Assembly (NCBI RefSeq): GCF_009792235.1
Contig: NZ_CP046973.1
Span: forward strand, 4,774,001-4,838,000
Source: Microcystis aeruginosa FD4
GTDB taxonomy: Bacteria; Cyanobacteriota; Cyanobacteriia; Cyanobacteriales; Microcystaceae
Direction: 5' to 3'
Length of the DNA stretch: 64,000 bases
Made by a program: the position numbers and the translations under genes. The notes beneath the pieces are model-generated. The model was not told where the DNA came from, did no database searches, and worked only from the letters and a program-made list of their open reading frames with translations. This document shows, piece by piece, positions 26,211-33,575 of the stretch; position 1 is the stretch's first letter; each line of letters starts with the position of its first letter.

Positions 26211-26422
26211 GAAAGGATTTCCTCCATGATTTGTTCAGGTGTCATGGGTTGACATTGACCTTGTGCAAATTCTTGTTGAGCTTCTTGAACATCTCTAAGC
26301 AACTCTGTTCTTTTTTGATCTCGAAGACGATTCTGTAAAATATGAATAAGATTTTCTTGATCTTCAAGGGGAAGTTGCTCGGCTGCTTCTAGAATCTCTG
26401 CAAAGGTTGTTTGTATTGCCAT
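26207..26422 (-). CDS. Antitoxin of the RelE/YafQ-type pair
   Basis: A 71-aa helical acidic protein (TFAEILEAAEQLPLEDQENLIHILQNRL) ending EQIMEEILS. The composition fits the cyanobacterial antitoxins found before YafQ-type toxins. It probably wraps the toxin and represses the operon (inference from family). 4-bp overlap with the toxin gene. Confidence 0.8.
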   Translation of the reverse strand: MAIQTTFAEILEAAEQLPLEDQENLIHILQNRLRDQKRTELLRDVQEAQQEFAQGQCQPMTPEQIMEEILS

Positions 26423-26721
26423 TTTCTTAAGGGGCGATCGCTTAAACTATCTAGAATTATACAATCAAGGATAAAAATAGCGAGAGTTACCGCATAAACA
26501 TTCATTATATCGACATTTTTTGTCTAGTCAACCCAGAGGACAAAAAACAGAAACTTGACCTATATTCACCGGGTAGAGAATGTTATCTAGAAACATTCCC
26601 GACATTTCCGAGAATGGGCAAGGGTTGCTGATTTTTTTCTTAACCACAAAGAGACAAAGGACACAAAGAGAGGGAGTAAGGGATTTTCACTACTCTAAGA
26701 GCGCCAAGAGAGCCGTATCAT

Positions 26722-27396
26722 CTAAGGACTAAGATGAATTTGACTGAGAATATAACGCAAGCGATCATAATCATCTTTAAGTAAAACACTTAACTGTCTG
26801 CCCACATTAACTAACCATTGTCGATCGGCTTGACGCAATTGATACATCTGACGGATAGAAGCGGCTGCCAAAGCTTCTACGGGAGTATTTTTGACCTGTA
26901 ATAAAATTCGTAAAAAGTCTAATTGTTCACTAAAATAAACCACTTCCAGCGACTCACATTGATAAACCGCCTGATGAATTTGTGGGGGTCGGGGAGGAAT
27001 ATATTGATAGATATAACCTCGCCCAGCACCATTGCCATTAAATTGTCCAGGCAGGGTTTCAAAACCGACAATAGTTGCCCGAAATTCCGTTTTTAACATA
27101 GCGAAAATCTGCGGCTGTTGTTCCCGCAATTCAGCCAAGGACAACCCCAAAGCTCTAGCGCGATGTACCGAATCGATGGGGGCAGTGGTGGCAAAGGTGA
27201 CAATCCCAAAAATTTTATTACCCGTTTCTTCATCGTAGGCTTTTACCCAACTACCAAAAGCGGGCATAAAAGGAAAGTTTAACTCCTCTGGTTCCAAACA
27301 TTGCGCTAAAAACTCGGTCGTCGTCGTCTCGATAACTTCGGCGATATGATCGGGATGGCGGTTATCCGTAGCCAATTGCGGTAAGGGTGGACGCAT
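26722..27396 (-). CDS. HAS-barrel-like cyanobacterial conserved protein
   Basis: A 224-aa protein beginning MRPPLPQLATDNRHPDHIAEVIET. A beta-rich N-terminal part (GSWVKAYDEETGNKIFGIVTFATT) suggests a HAS-barrel, and the C-terminal half is helical (LDFLRILLQV, IRQMYQLRQADRQWLVNVGRQL). The HAS-barrel is otherwise known at the N-terminus of HerA-type ATPases; no ATPase is attached here. It lies 2 bp downstream of ndhS, so it is probably cotranscribed with it. Confidence 0.6.
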   Translation of the reverse strand: MRPPLPQLATDNRHPDHIAEVIETTTTEFLAQCLEPEELNFPFMPAFGSWVKAYDEETGNKIFGIVTFATTAPIDSVHRARALGLSLAELREQQPQIFAMLKTEFRATIVGFETLPGQFNGNGAGRGYIYQYIPPRPPQIHQAVYQCESLEVVYFSEQLDFLRILLQVKNTPVEALAAASIRQMYQLRQADRQWLVNVGRQLSVLLKDDYDRLRYILSQIHLSP

Positions 27397-27398
27397 GG

Positions 27399-27593
27399 TT
27401 ATTTTTTGCCTTTAGCGGGGGCAATAATTACTTCTTCTAATTCCGAGAGATTAAAGGTGACTAACTTATCCCAGTTACCCCCCTCAAAAAGAACGGCCAC
27501 TTTCCCATCGCTTAAACGCTGGGCTAAACCTTCAAATTTATAGTAGGTATCATCGGGATTGGTGACTCGAACGGTACTACCTGGTAAAATCAT
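27399..27593 (-). CDS. ndhS: NdhS, ferredoxin-binding subunit of photosynthetic NDH-1
   Basis: A 64-aa SH3-like protein, MILPGSTVRVTNPDDTYYKFEGLAQR and FEGGNWDKLVTF, matching the cyanobacterial NdhS family. NdhS sits on the peripheral arm of NDH-1 in the thylakoid membrane and helps it take electrons from ferredoxin in cyclic flow and respiration. Length is right for the cyanobacterial form. No other ndh gene is nearby, which is normal for ndhS. Confidence 0.88.
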   Translation of the reverse strand: MILPGSTVRVTNPDDTYYKFEGLAQRLSDGKVAVLFEGGNWDKLVTFNLSELEEVIIAPAKGKK

Positions 27594-27957
27594 AGGATTG
27601 ACGACGAAATTATAATTAACTGTCTCTTAGCTTATCAAAATTTAGTTATCAGGGAGTCGGCTGGCAAATAAGATCAAGTATGACGGGATTTGCTATCCTC
27701 CCCAGAGGACAGGCTACTGTTCCCCGCAAATAGCCTTAACAGTGCTGTCTTTTCACTGTTTACCGATCACAGCAAAAAAGCTCACCACTTCCCCAACACT
27801 CAATAATAGGGTTGACAATTGTTGTACTGCTGAAAGAAGCTGTTCTAAAGTTAAGGGAATGGTTCTCATCGATTTTGCTTTAAGTTTTCTGTCAGAGATT
27901 ATCGCTACAAATACGCAGCCTACAATATCAGGCGATCGCAAGATGCTGCGCTCACAC
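27594..27957. other. Intergenic region with a possible antitoxin relic
   Basis: A 364-bp gap. On the minus strand 27753-27869 could encode MRTIPLTLEQLLSAVQQLS and a short tail ending FFAVIGKQ, an opening like that of some small cyanobacterial antitoxins, but the fragment is short. The part at 27885-27950 is a diverged copy of the CAGAGATTATCGC...CCTAC dispersed repeat. No intact gene is seen. Confidence 0.3.
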
Positions 27958-28290
27958 TCAACTTAATATCAGCATACTTTCTGTTTCACTATTGTAAAAT
28001 TTAATAATAATTAAAAAATGACCTCTTAAAATTTCGATAATCTTGGAAGTGGGGCTATTGCCAATACGAAGATAGATAAATTTGGGTGGATGACCATATA
28101 ATAAACTGCGCTGATGAAAATCGGCATCTTTAGAGACAATTACAAAATTGTTGAATTTGGCAAATTCCCAAATAAGTGCATCATCAGTATTTATCAGTCC
28201 TAAAGTCTTGACGTGCTGAGAATCAGAATATAAATCAATTATTTTATCAATAATCCGATCTGACAAATTTTCATCTAATAACAGTTTCAG
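27958..28290 (-). CDS. DUF5615 PIN-like toxin
   Basis: A PIN-like protein of ~110 aa. The frame LLLDENLSDRIIDKIIDLY carries the first acidic residues. TDDALIWEFAKFNNFVIVSKDADFHQR carries the rest, and the C-terminus is HPPKFIYLRIGN. The expected start codon before KLLLDEN reads CTG (28288-28290), overlapping the stop of the DUF433 gene by 4 bp. The next possible start is TTG at 28266, which would remove the first conserved Asp. It is either started at CTG or damaged. By family knowledge it is the toxin half of a DUF433/DUF5615 pair. Confidence 0.75.
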   Translation of the reverse strand: MKLLLDENLSDRIIDKIIDLYSDSQHVKTLGLINTDDALIWEFAKFNNFVIVSKDADFHQRSLLYGHPPKFIYLRIGNSPTSKIIEILRGHFLIIIKFYNSETESMLILS

Positions 28291-28511
28291 AAAGAGGTGA
28301 TAAATAATTTTTTCTCTCGATCAGCAGCAAAAGCCAAACAAGCCTTGATATCCTGAGAAGTTAATTCTGAAAAATCCTCAAGAATTTCTGCTTCTGTCAT
28401 TCCTCCCGCTAAATATTCTAGAATATCGTACACAGTTATACGCAGCCCTCGAATGCAGGGTTTTCCGCTTCGTTTTCCAGGTTCAATGGTAATAATGTTT
28501 TGGTAACTCAT
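28287..28511 (-). CDS. DUF433 antitoxin
   Basis: A 74-aa winged-helix-like DUF433 protein: ITIEPGKRSGKPCIRGLRITVYDILEYLAGGMTEAEI, the family signature. It precedes the PIN-like gene and overlaps it, as in many cyanobacterial chromosomes. It is probably the antitoxin and DNA-binding partner. Confidence 0.88.
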   Translation of the reverse strand: MSYQNIITIEPGKRSGKPCIRGLRITVYDILEYLAGGMTEAEILEDFSELTSQDIKACLAFAADREKKLFITSF

Positions 28512-28570
28512 AATGCTTTAACTATTTTCAGCTTCTCAATTATATCTTATTCGGTAACACAGAATCATAA

Positions 28571-28710
28571 AGTTGGTGCGCGGGGCGCGGATTGTTAATT
28601 TGGTTTTTTTACAGAATTGGTAGCCGCAAACACGCACCCTACAATATCGGCGGTCGCACTACGCAGTGCCTTCGGCATCGCACTACGCAGTGCCTTCGGC
28701 ATCGCACTAT
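28571..28710. repeat. Dispersed GGTGCG...CGCACCCTAC repeat and a 24-bp tandem repeat
   Basis: 28571-28645 contains GTTGGTGCGCGGGGCGCGG...ACGCACCCTAC, related to 31492-31606 and 46889-47003. Next, a 24-bp unit (CGCACTACGCAGTGCCTTCG plus four bases) is repeated twice, with a partial third copy, at 28655-28710. Neither is coding, and there are no spacers, so it is not a CRISPR array. Confidence 0.7.
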
Positions 28711-28764
28711 CAACAAAGACAATCGCACCCAACCCCACCGACAAGAACGATCGCACTCAATAAG

Positions 28765-28989
28765 TCATTGGCCGGACAAATTTAATATTTTTCCTTGGGT
28801 TGACTCTAAAATTGAATCTCGGATAAAAGAACTAGCATTAGTAATCTCTAGGCCAATTAATTCTCCTAAATCATTAAGTTCAGCGGTAATATTTGGATTA
28901 ATTTCTACACTGTTAGCTTCTGATTCATCAGAAATAGTTAAATGAAGAATGTCTTCTTGTTCAAAGTATCTCATTTTAGGGTTACTCAT
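28765..28989 (-). CDS. DUF2283 family protein (likely antitoxin)
   Basis: A 74-aa protein, MRYFEQEDILHLTISDESEANSVEINPNITAELNDLGELIGLEI, matching DUF2283. An ATG at 28989 overlaps the upstream DUF4258 stop by 8 bp, and a second ATG five codons in is also possible. DUF2283 genes commonly follow DUF4258 genes in toxin-antitoxin-like pairs. Confidence 0.82.
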   Translation of the reverse strand: MSNPKMRYFEQEDILHLTISDESEANSVEINPNITAELNDLGELIGLEITNASSFIRDSILESTQGKILNLSGQ

Positions 28990-29257
28990 GGATAGTATAT
29001 CTCCCAGTTGTTAGGCGAAATCGAATTTGTTGGCGTGTTGTCGCATGAATGGTGACAGGAGTTATAAAATTATCATCGTATTCATAAGGAATAATTACTA
29101 AACGATTATCATGCTTGCCTACGGCAATGAGACGACCCGTTTCAGTATCGTAGTACCTTTCTCCAGAGTATTTGAGAATCTCTTCTATTTTAGCAAGTTC
29201 AAGTCCTCTCAGTTTGGCTCGATATTGTAAGTAATCCGACCAGATAATATTCGGCAT
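28982..29257 (-). CDS. DUF4258 family protein (likely toxin)
   Basis: A 91-aa protein starting MPNIIWSDYLQYRAKLRGLELAKIEEILKY. It has YYDTETGRLIAVGKHDNRLVIIPYEYDD and a C-terminal TIHATTRQQIRFRLTTGRY, fitting the DUF4258/RelE-like class. It is the upstream partner of the DUF2283 gene. RNase activity is plausible by family but not shown. Confidence 0.75.
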   Translation of the reverse strand: MPNIIWSDYLQYRAKLRGLELAKIEEILKYSGERYYDTETGRLIAVGKHDNRLVIIPYEYDDNFITPVTIHATTRQQIRFRLTTGRYTIHE

Positions 29258-29329
29258 TATGAGCAGACTTTGCTAATTATCTGTTATCTATTTTAATCTA
29301 AATTTTCCTTCCCAAACCCCCAACACCGT

Positions 29330-29454
29330 AATCCACCGAATATTCCGTGTTTGCTGGTGCGTTCCCCATCATCAAACGAATGGAGTAACAAGGGTTGCAT
29401 CAGGGAACGCACCCTACCAGATCGGCGATCGCACCACAAGATCGGGTGATCGCA
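29330..29454. repeat. Palindromic GGTGCGTT...AACGCACC repeat
   Basis: GCTGGTGCGTTCCC...GGGAACGCACCCTACC forms an imperfect palindrome, followed by two HIP1-like GCGATCGC/GTGATCGC sites. This is one of several such units separating the toxin-antitoxin modules (28571, 29960, 30855, 31492). Confidence 0.6.
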
Positions 29455-29634
29455 CTATTGGGCATTCAGGTTTCTGAGAATTTTTTGTGCTAAAAATTCT
29501 TTGATGTCTGTATGTCTTGGTACAGCTTCAATGACCCCAGTTTGAGGGTTAATCCAAAGAGAATGAGAAGCACCCTCTCGCTTAAGATAACAACCAGCTT
29601 TCCGCAACTTTTTTGCTAATTCTTTACGTTTCAT
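29455..29634 (-). CDS. hicA: HicA family mRNA interferase toxin
   Basis: A 59-aa protein, MKRKELAKKLRKAGCYLKREGASHSLWINPQTG, ending LAQKILRNLNAQ. It has the dsRBD-like HicA fold, with the catalytic His in GASHSLW. It overlaps the hicB stop by 4 bp (ATGA). HicA cleaves mRNA independently of translation. Confidence 0.92.
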   Translation of the reverse strand: MKRKELAKKLRKAGCYLKREGASHSLWINPQTGVIEAVPRHTDIKEFLAQKILRNLNAQ

Positions 29635-29849
29635 GGAATGGAAATTGTCTCCTCGATCGCCTCTTTCGGTAGTCCTCGACGAATATCAGCCAAACGATCT
29701 TCAAAAATTAGTTGAATAGCACTTTTTAAGCTTTCTTTGGCTTCTTCAATGGTTTCTCCTTGACCATTTGCACCTAGGACTTCAGGACAAATCGCCCAGT
29801 ATCCCCCTTCTGTTGCTGCTTCAATGATGGCGGTGAATTCTCCTTTCAT
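29631..29849 (-). CDS. hicB: HicB family antitoxin
   Basis: A 72-aa protein (start at ATG 29849, MKGEFTAIIEAATEGGYWAICPEVLGANGQGETIEEA) with the partial RNase H fold typical of HicB. A longer in-frame start at 29921 would add non-conserved residues. The antitoxin gene comes first, the reverse of the E. coli order but common in cyanobacteria. Confidence 0.92.
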   Translation of the reverse strand: MKGEFTAIIEAATEGGYWAICPEVLGANGQGETIEEAKESLKSAIQLIFEDRLADIRRGLPKEAIEETISIP

Positions 29850-29871
29850 GACAATCTCCTTTGATAATTTA

Positions 29872-30028
29872 TGAATTAGCGTGCTGCTACCCAGTGCCTT
29901 CAACATCGCACTCTCAATCAAAATATCACAAGATCACGACACAAGATTAGAGCATCCTGGGGATGATGTTGGGTTGAGTACCGATCACCCAACCTACAAG
30001 AGCGGCGATCGCAATACAGTGTTTAAGA
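29872..30028. repeat. Dispersed GTTGGGTT...AACCCAACCTAC repeat
   Basis: GGATGATGTTGGGTTGAG...CACCCAACCTACAAGA at 29955-30002, preceded by a GTGCTGCTACCCAGTGCCTTC stretch. A near copy stands at 30855-30899. It separates the HicBA and DUF4926/DUF6883 modules. Confidence 0.6.
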
Positions 30029-30295
30029 TTAATTGAATATCAATTTTTCTGCTTTATCTTCTGATATTGATTGAGAAGAAATAACAATAAATTGTTCAGG
30101 AGATAAAATTACATTTTCATAAGTAAAACCACCAATGACTTTAGGATTAGAAATCATTAAATCAATAGCGTATGCTTCAGGATTAGGATAGCATTCAACT
30201 ATTGCACCAAGTGTTCCTTTAGGAATAATTAAATCTGAAAAATCGGCGGTTATATCTATTAAAGTTTGAATCAAATCATTAATTTTTGCTTTCAT
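30029..30295 (-). CDS. DUF4926-like protein
   Basis: An 88-aa protein, MKAKINDLIQTLIDITADFSDLIIPKGTLGAIVECYPNPEAYAIDLM, a beta-rich small fold like DUF4926. It lies 14 bp after the DUF6883-like gene. DUF4926 proteins often occur in two-gene modules whose activity is not established. Confidence 0.72.
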   Translation of the reverse strand: MKAKINDLIQTLIDITADFSDLIIPKGTLGAIVECYPNPEAYAIDLMISNPKVIGGFTYENVILSPEQFIVISSQSISEDKAEKLIFN

Positions 30296-30309
30296 TATGT
30301 TTTGCTCCT

Positions 30310-30696
30310 TTAGCTGTCAACTTCTAACCAGTTTGTAATTAATCTAGGAATAATTTTGCCTTGATCTATTTGCCAGATTGTGATTAAATTTCCTTGCCCT
30401 CCATTCAAACCTTTGATCCTAATTGTAACTTTTAATCTCATACCATAGGGATTATTTTTGCTTTTATAGGCTGGTGCATAAGGTAAAATTTGACGAATTT
30501 GTTGAATTATATCTTGAGTTGCAATTTGACGGCCTTCTTGAGTTTCAACAGAATAACCTATCATGGCAAATCCCATCCATTTTCCTTGATTTTGAGGGTT
30601 GTTAGGTTGCAATGAGTAATCGGTAAACTTTCGCAAGTCTATTTCGGCTTGATCTGCATTTGGTAAGGGATCTCCTTCTTTCCAGCTAATACTCAT
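30310..30696 (-). CDS. DUF6883-like protein
   Basis: A 128-aa protein with LPNADQAEIDLRKFTDYSLQPNNPQNQGKWMGFAMIGYSV, then an AIIDxxKxxxYxL-like core and a C-terminal strand/helix pattern resembling DUF6883. That family appears in toxin-immunity-rich loci. First gene of the pair with the DUF4926-like gene. Which one, if either, is toxic is not known. Confidence 0.68.
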   Translation of the reverse strand: MSISWKEGDPLPNADQAEIDLRKFTDYSLQPNNPQNQGKWMGFAMIGYSVETQEGRQIATQDIIQQIRQILPYAPAYKSKNNPYGMRLKVTIRIKGLNGGQGNLITIWQIDQGKIIPRLITNWLEVDS

Positions 30697-30906
30697 ATTA
30701 CAATCTTACAAATGCTCTGAATCAAGCTCTGGGATTAGAGTATGATAATTTCAGAGCATAGGGTTAAGATTCCTGATTATATGAGCAAAGATAATAAAAA
30801 TCATTCGCAGTTTGAGCTAAACGAAGTGCCACCCAACCCATAACATGAAGAATAATCGGGGGATGATGTTGGGTTTCCGTTGTCAACCCAACCTACAAGA
30901 TCAGGC
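30697..30906. repeat. Dispersed GTTGGGTT...AACCCAACCTACAAGATC repeat
   Basis: 30855-30899 is a near copy of the unit at 29955-30002 (GGGGATGATGTTGGGTT...CAACCCAACCTACAAGATC). The rest of the gap shows no gene. Confidence 0.6.
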
Positions 30907-31131
30907 TTATTTTTCAGGGATAGCGGATAAGATAGCTCGCAGTGCTTTGTTTACATCTTCAGAATTTTTGAAAACTTTAGCGACATCTGGTTCTAAGGTG
31001 ACAGTTATTTTTATTTCATTTACCTGAGAAGCAAAACGATTAGGATGAGCCTTAGTATAATCAAAGTTATATTCAGGAAGTAGGTCATCTTGTAAATTTT
31101 GTTTGGTTTCAGAATCCTGTGTATTTTTCAT
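30907..31131 (-). CDS. BrnA-like antitoxin
   Basis: A 74-aa protein with DDLLPEYNFDYTKAHPNRFASQ, then ITVTLEPDVAKVFKNSEDVNKALRAIL, the BrnA pattern. Overlaps the BrnT gene by 23 bp. It should neutralise BrnT and repress the operon. Confidence 0.88.
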   Translation of the reverse strand: MKNTQDSETKQNLQDDLLPEYNFDYTKAHPNRFASQVNEIKITVTLEPDVAKVFKNSEDVNKALRAILSAIPEK

Positions 31132-31396
31132 AGTCTTGTCGTTCTTTTTTGGTTGTTAAACGTGCGCTGATAATACGAATCATTTGATTTCTTTCAGTAA
31201 AACAAACTACTAAAAGACGATTCTTGTCATCGTGTCCGATAATAATTTCTCGTTTTTCACCGACCGAATGCCACTCATCATCAAAAATGTAGGCTAAAGG
31301 ATCTCGAAAAACAGCCTTGGCTTCTTCAAAATTGATGCCATGCTTTTTGAGATTAAGTTTTGCCTTGGGGTTATCCCACTCAAATTGTAAGTTCAT
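31109..31396 (-). CDS. BrnT family toxin
   Basis: A 95-aa protein, FEWDNPKAKLNLKKHGINFEEAKAVFRDPLAYIFDD...GEKREIIIGHDDKNRLLVVCFTER, with RIISARLTTKKERQDYE near the end. All match BrnT, a RelE-fold ribonuclease toxin. Canonical brnT-brnA order. Confidence 0.92.
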   Translation of the reverse strand: MNLQFEWDNPKAKLNLKKHGINFEEAKAVFRDPLAYIFDDEWHSVGEKREIIIGHDDKNRLLVVCFTERNQMIRIISARLTTKKERQDYEKYTGF

Positions 31397-31489
31397 AAAC
31401 TCAATTCTAGTTCAATCTCCCCCTAAACAGCGCACTCTCAAATTTTGTCGTTGTCATACTCCCAAGGGATCATAGCTAGAATGTAGAAT

Positions 31490-31631
31490 GTAGGGTGTGT
31501 TAGCGAAAGCGTAACGCACCAATTTGATGATGAAGTTGGTGCGTGGGGCGCGGATTGTTAATTTAGGTTTTTTATCAGAGATTATCACCGCCTAACGCAC
31601 CCTACAAGATCGGCGATCGCGCTAACGCACC
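31490..31631. repeat. GTAGGGTGCGTT palindromic repeat with HIP1 sites
   Basis: TAGGGTGTGTTAGCGAAAGCGTAACGCACC...GGTGCGTGGGGCGCGG...CCTAACGCACCCTACAAGATC: long inverted repeats ending in GCGATCGC sites. A near copy lies at 46889-47003, bracketing the LRR/RHS locus on its other side. Confidence 0.7.
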
Positions 31632-32462
31632 CTACAAGATCAGCGATCGCCCTATAGTTCTTAGTCGAGGAAGTTCTTTGAGAAAGTCAAAATCTCCATC
31701 CAAAATTTTAGTTGAGTTAGTTAACCCTAGATACTCAAGATTGGTACATGATTTTAATGGTTTTAGAGAAGTAATATCATTAAGGTTTTCAAGCAATAAT
31801 GTTTTCAAATTAATCAACGTACTCAGAGCCTCAATATCATTTATCTTTTTACATGAATTAATTTCGAGATGTGTAAGTTGGCTTAGGGTAGACAAAGGGG
31901 AAATACAAGAAAGTTGATACAAATAGGATAATTCTAGTTGTGTTAGTAAACAAAGTTCCTCAATTCCATTTATATTGTCAATTCTTCTACTTGGTATAAC
32001 ATGGAGTTCTTGTAGATTTTTTAACCTAAAAACTGTTTCCAAAGTTTGACAAGGGTAATCATATAAAAAAAGCCTTTCTAAGGACTGGCAACAAGATAAA
32101 TTCCTAGAACCTTTGAGCCAGTGAAAGCTACACTTGCTTAATTCAGAAAAATTAGAAAAATCAATTGAAGCTTTAGATTTACTACTTACATCTAGTGAAA
32201 GATATCTTAAATTATATAGTTGATTGATTACTTCTAGATTTTCAATTTCGTGTGCAATTATTTTAAGTTTTTTGAGATGACCTAAACTTTCAAGAAAACT
32301 CACATTATCATCTTGCCATCCTAAAGCGTAATTAAGATAAAGTGAATCAACTTCATTCTTCAAGATAAATACCTCAATATCTTCATTCCAGTGACCAGAT
32401 ATAATCAAGAATTTTTCTCCGCCCACAATAGATTCTTTGCCAAAATAAGCATTAGTATTCAT
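31632..32462 (-). CDS. Leucine-rich repeat protein (second copy; candidate orphan immunity protein)
   Basis: A 276-aa protein with about ten LRR-like units (ENLEVINQLYNLRYLSLDVS, LKNLQELHVIPSRRIDNINGIEELCLLTQLELS, LTHLEINSCKKINDIEALSTLINLKTLLLENL), all ending in a final capping segment. No signal peptide or transmembrane helix is seen, so it should be cytoplasmic. It is a diverged paralogue of the LRR gene at 32631 and follows an orphan YD-repeat scrap (32575-32625). Its position suggests a retained immunity gene from a lost toxin tip. A general protein-binding role is the alternative. Confidence 0.75.
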   Translation of the reverse strand: MNTNAYFGKESIVGGEKFLIISGHWNEDIEVFILKNEVDSLYLNYALGWQDDNVSFLESLGHLKKLKIIAHEIENLEVINQLYNLRYLSLDVSSKSKASIDFSNFSELSKCSFHWLKGSRNLSCCQSLERLFLYDYPCQTLETVFRLKNLQELHVIPSRRIDNINGIEELCLLTQLELSYLYQLSCISPLSTLSQLTHLEINSCKKINDIEALSTLINLKTLLLENLNDITSLKPLKSCTNLEYLGLTNSTKILDGDFDFLKELPRLRTIGRSLIL

Positions 32463-32574
32463 TTTTCTTACCGGCGATTAATTAACATAGATCGAACAAT
32501 TTTCCAGCATTCTTGAACTTCGAGCGTCTTGCGGAATTTACGGGATTTCTGATATTTTCAAAGTTATCTATAAC

Positions 32575-32625
32575 TGCCTCAACGTCAAGCGGTTGCTGAC
32601 TGCATCGTAGGTATAGCTGGGAGAT
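32575..32625 (-). pseudogene. Orphan YD-repeat fragment between the LRR genes
   Basis: The minus strand encodes SYTYDAVSNRLTL, then a stop (TAG) a few codons on. This closely matches the SYTYDAVSNRLTRND segment inside the giant protein (DNA around 34735-34770). The fragment has no start and no flanking RHS core. It looks like the scar of a displaced RHS C-terminal cassette or a recombination footprint. Confidence 0.7.
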
Positions 32626-32630
32626 TGGGA

Positions 32631-33575
32631 TTATTTCAATATATAAGCTACCTCTTCTATTTTAAGGTTGTAATTTCGTCGGTTTAAGAAGCTAAGTCTT
32701 TTAAGATAGGGAAGAGATAAAAGACATCGGATATCCCCATCTTCAATTTTTGTACTCTCCCAAAGTAAGACAGTATTTAAGTTATTTAATTTTAATAAAT
32801 GTTTGACACTCTTAATCTTTGGACAATTCACTAAAGCAAGACTGCGTAGCTGACATAATAATTCTATTGGGCTGATATCCTTAAGGATCGGACATGACTC
32901 TAAATGTAATTTTTCAAGATGAGAAAGATTTTTGAGATGATGCAAATCCTCAAGTTTTGAGAACAAAGAAAGATTTAATTCCTTTAAATTAGTACATCTT
33001 TCTAAAAAAGATAAATTCTGGTATTGAGATCGGTTAATCGTTAAAGTTTGTAAATGCGATAATAAATTTATTGAATGTAAACTATCAACAGTAATACCAT
33101 TAAGCTCTAAGTCTTGTAAGTATTGATAATTCGCTAGGGGGGAGAAAGATTTGATTTTGCTATTTGCTAGTTTGAGAATTTTCAGTTGAGTGCAATTTTC
33201 TAGTTCTCTAGGTAGTTCTTTTAATTTATTTAAATAGCATTCTCTAAGATTTGAAAAAAGAGAAAAATTTATTTCACTTGAAACGTGACTTAAAGATAAC
33301 TCTTCTAAGTTGGTTAAGCTATTAATAATAAAAGCTGGAGTGTCTCGATCCTCAACATACAGCGAGGTAATAAATTCATTAAGATGAGATAGACTATTAC
33401 TTGTCCATTCCTGATAGCGTCTAATAACTAGCCGAGTAACTCCATAATTAGCCATGTTTTTGACTAGCTCTGGAGTAATAGGCTCTCTTAAAAAAAATGC
33501 TTTTGCTCCACTAGGATAACTAATTACTTCCATTTTATCTCTTTGTTCGTCACTGTTATTTGAAGATGTTAACAT
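32631..33575 (-). CDS. Leucine-rich repeat protein overlapping the RHS toxin gene; candidate immunity protein
   Basis: A 314-aa protein. A ~90-residue N-terminal region (MEVISYPSGAKAFFLREPITPELVKNM) is followed by about nine LRRs such as LTNLEELSLSH, CTNLKELNLSLFSKLEDLHHLKNLSHLEKLHLESCPILKDI. No secretion signal. Its start overlaps the stop of the 4322-aa RHS gene by 7 bp, the standard immunity position. By inference it binds and blocks the GIY-YIG tip in the producing cell. LRR immunity is not something I know as an established immunity class. Confidence 0.8.
   Translation of the reverse strand: MLTSSNNSDEQRDKMEVISYPSGAKAFFLREPITPELVKNMANYGVTRLVIRRYQEWTSNSLSHLNEFITSLYVEDRDTPAFIINSLTNLEELSLSHVSSEINFSLFSNLRECYLNKLKELPRELENCTQLKILKLANSKIKSFSPLANYQYLQDLELNGITVDSLHSINLLSHLQTLTINRSQYQNLSFLERCTNLKELNLSLFSKLEDLHHLKNLSHLEKLHLESCPILKDISPIELLCQLRSLALVNCPKIKSVKHLLKLNNLNTVLLWESTKIEDGDIRCLLSLPYLKRLSFLNRRNYNLKIEEVAYILK

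Noticed and set aside
28655..28710. Short direct repeats resembling a CRISPR array
   Set aside because: The 24-bp units are directly adjacent with no unique spacers; only two and a partial copy. The CAGTAATCAGT tracts at 3.1 and 52.1 kb are likewise simple repeats without spacers.
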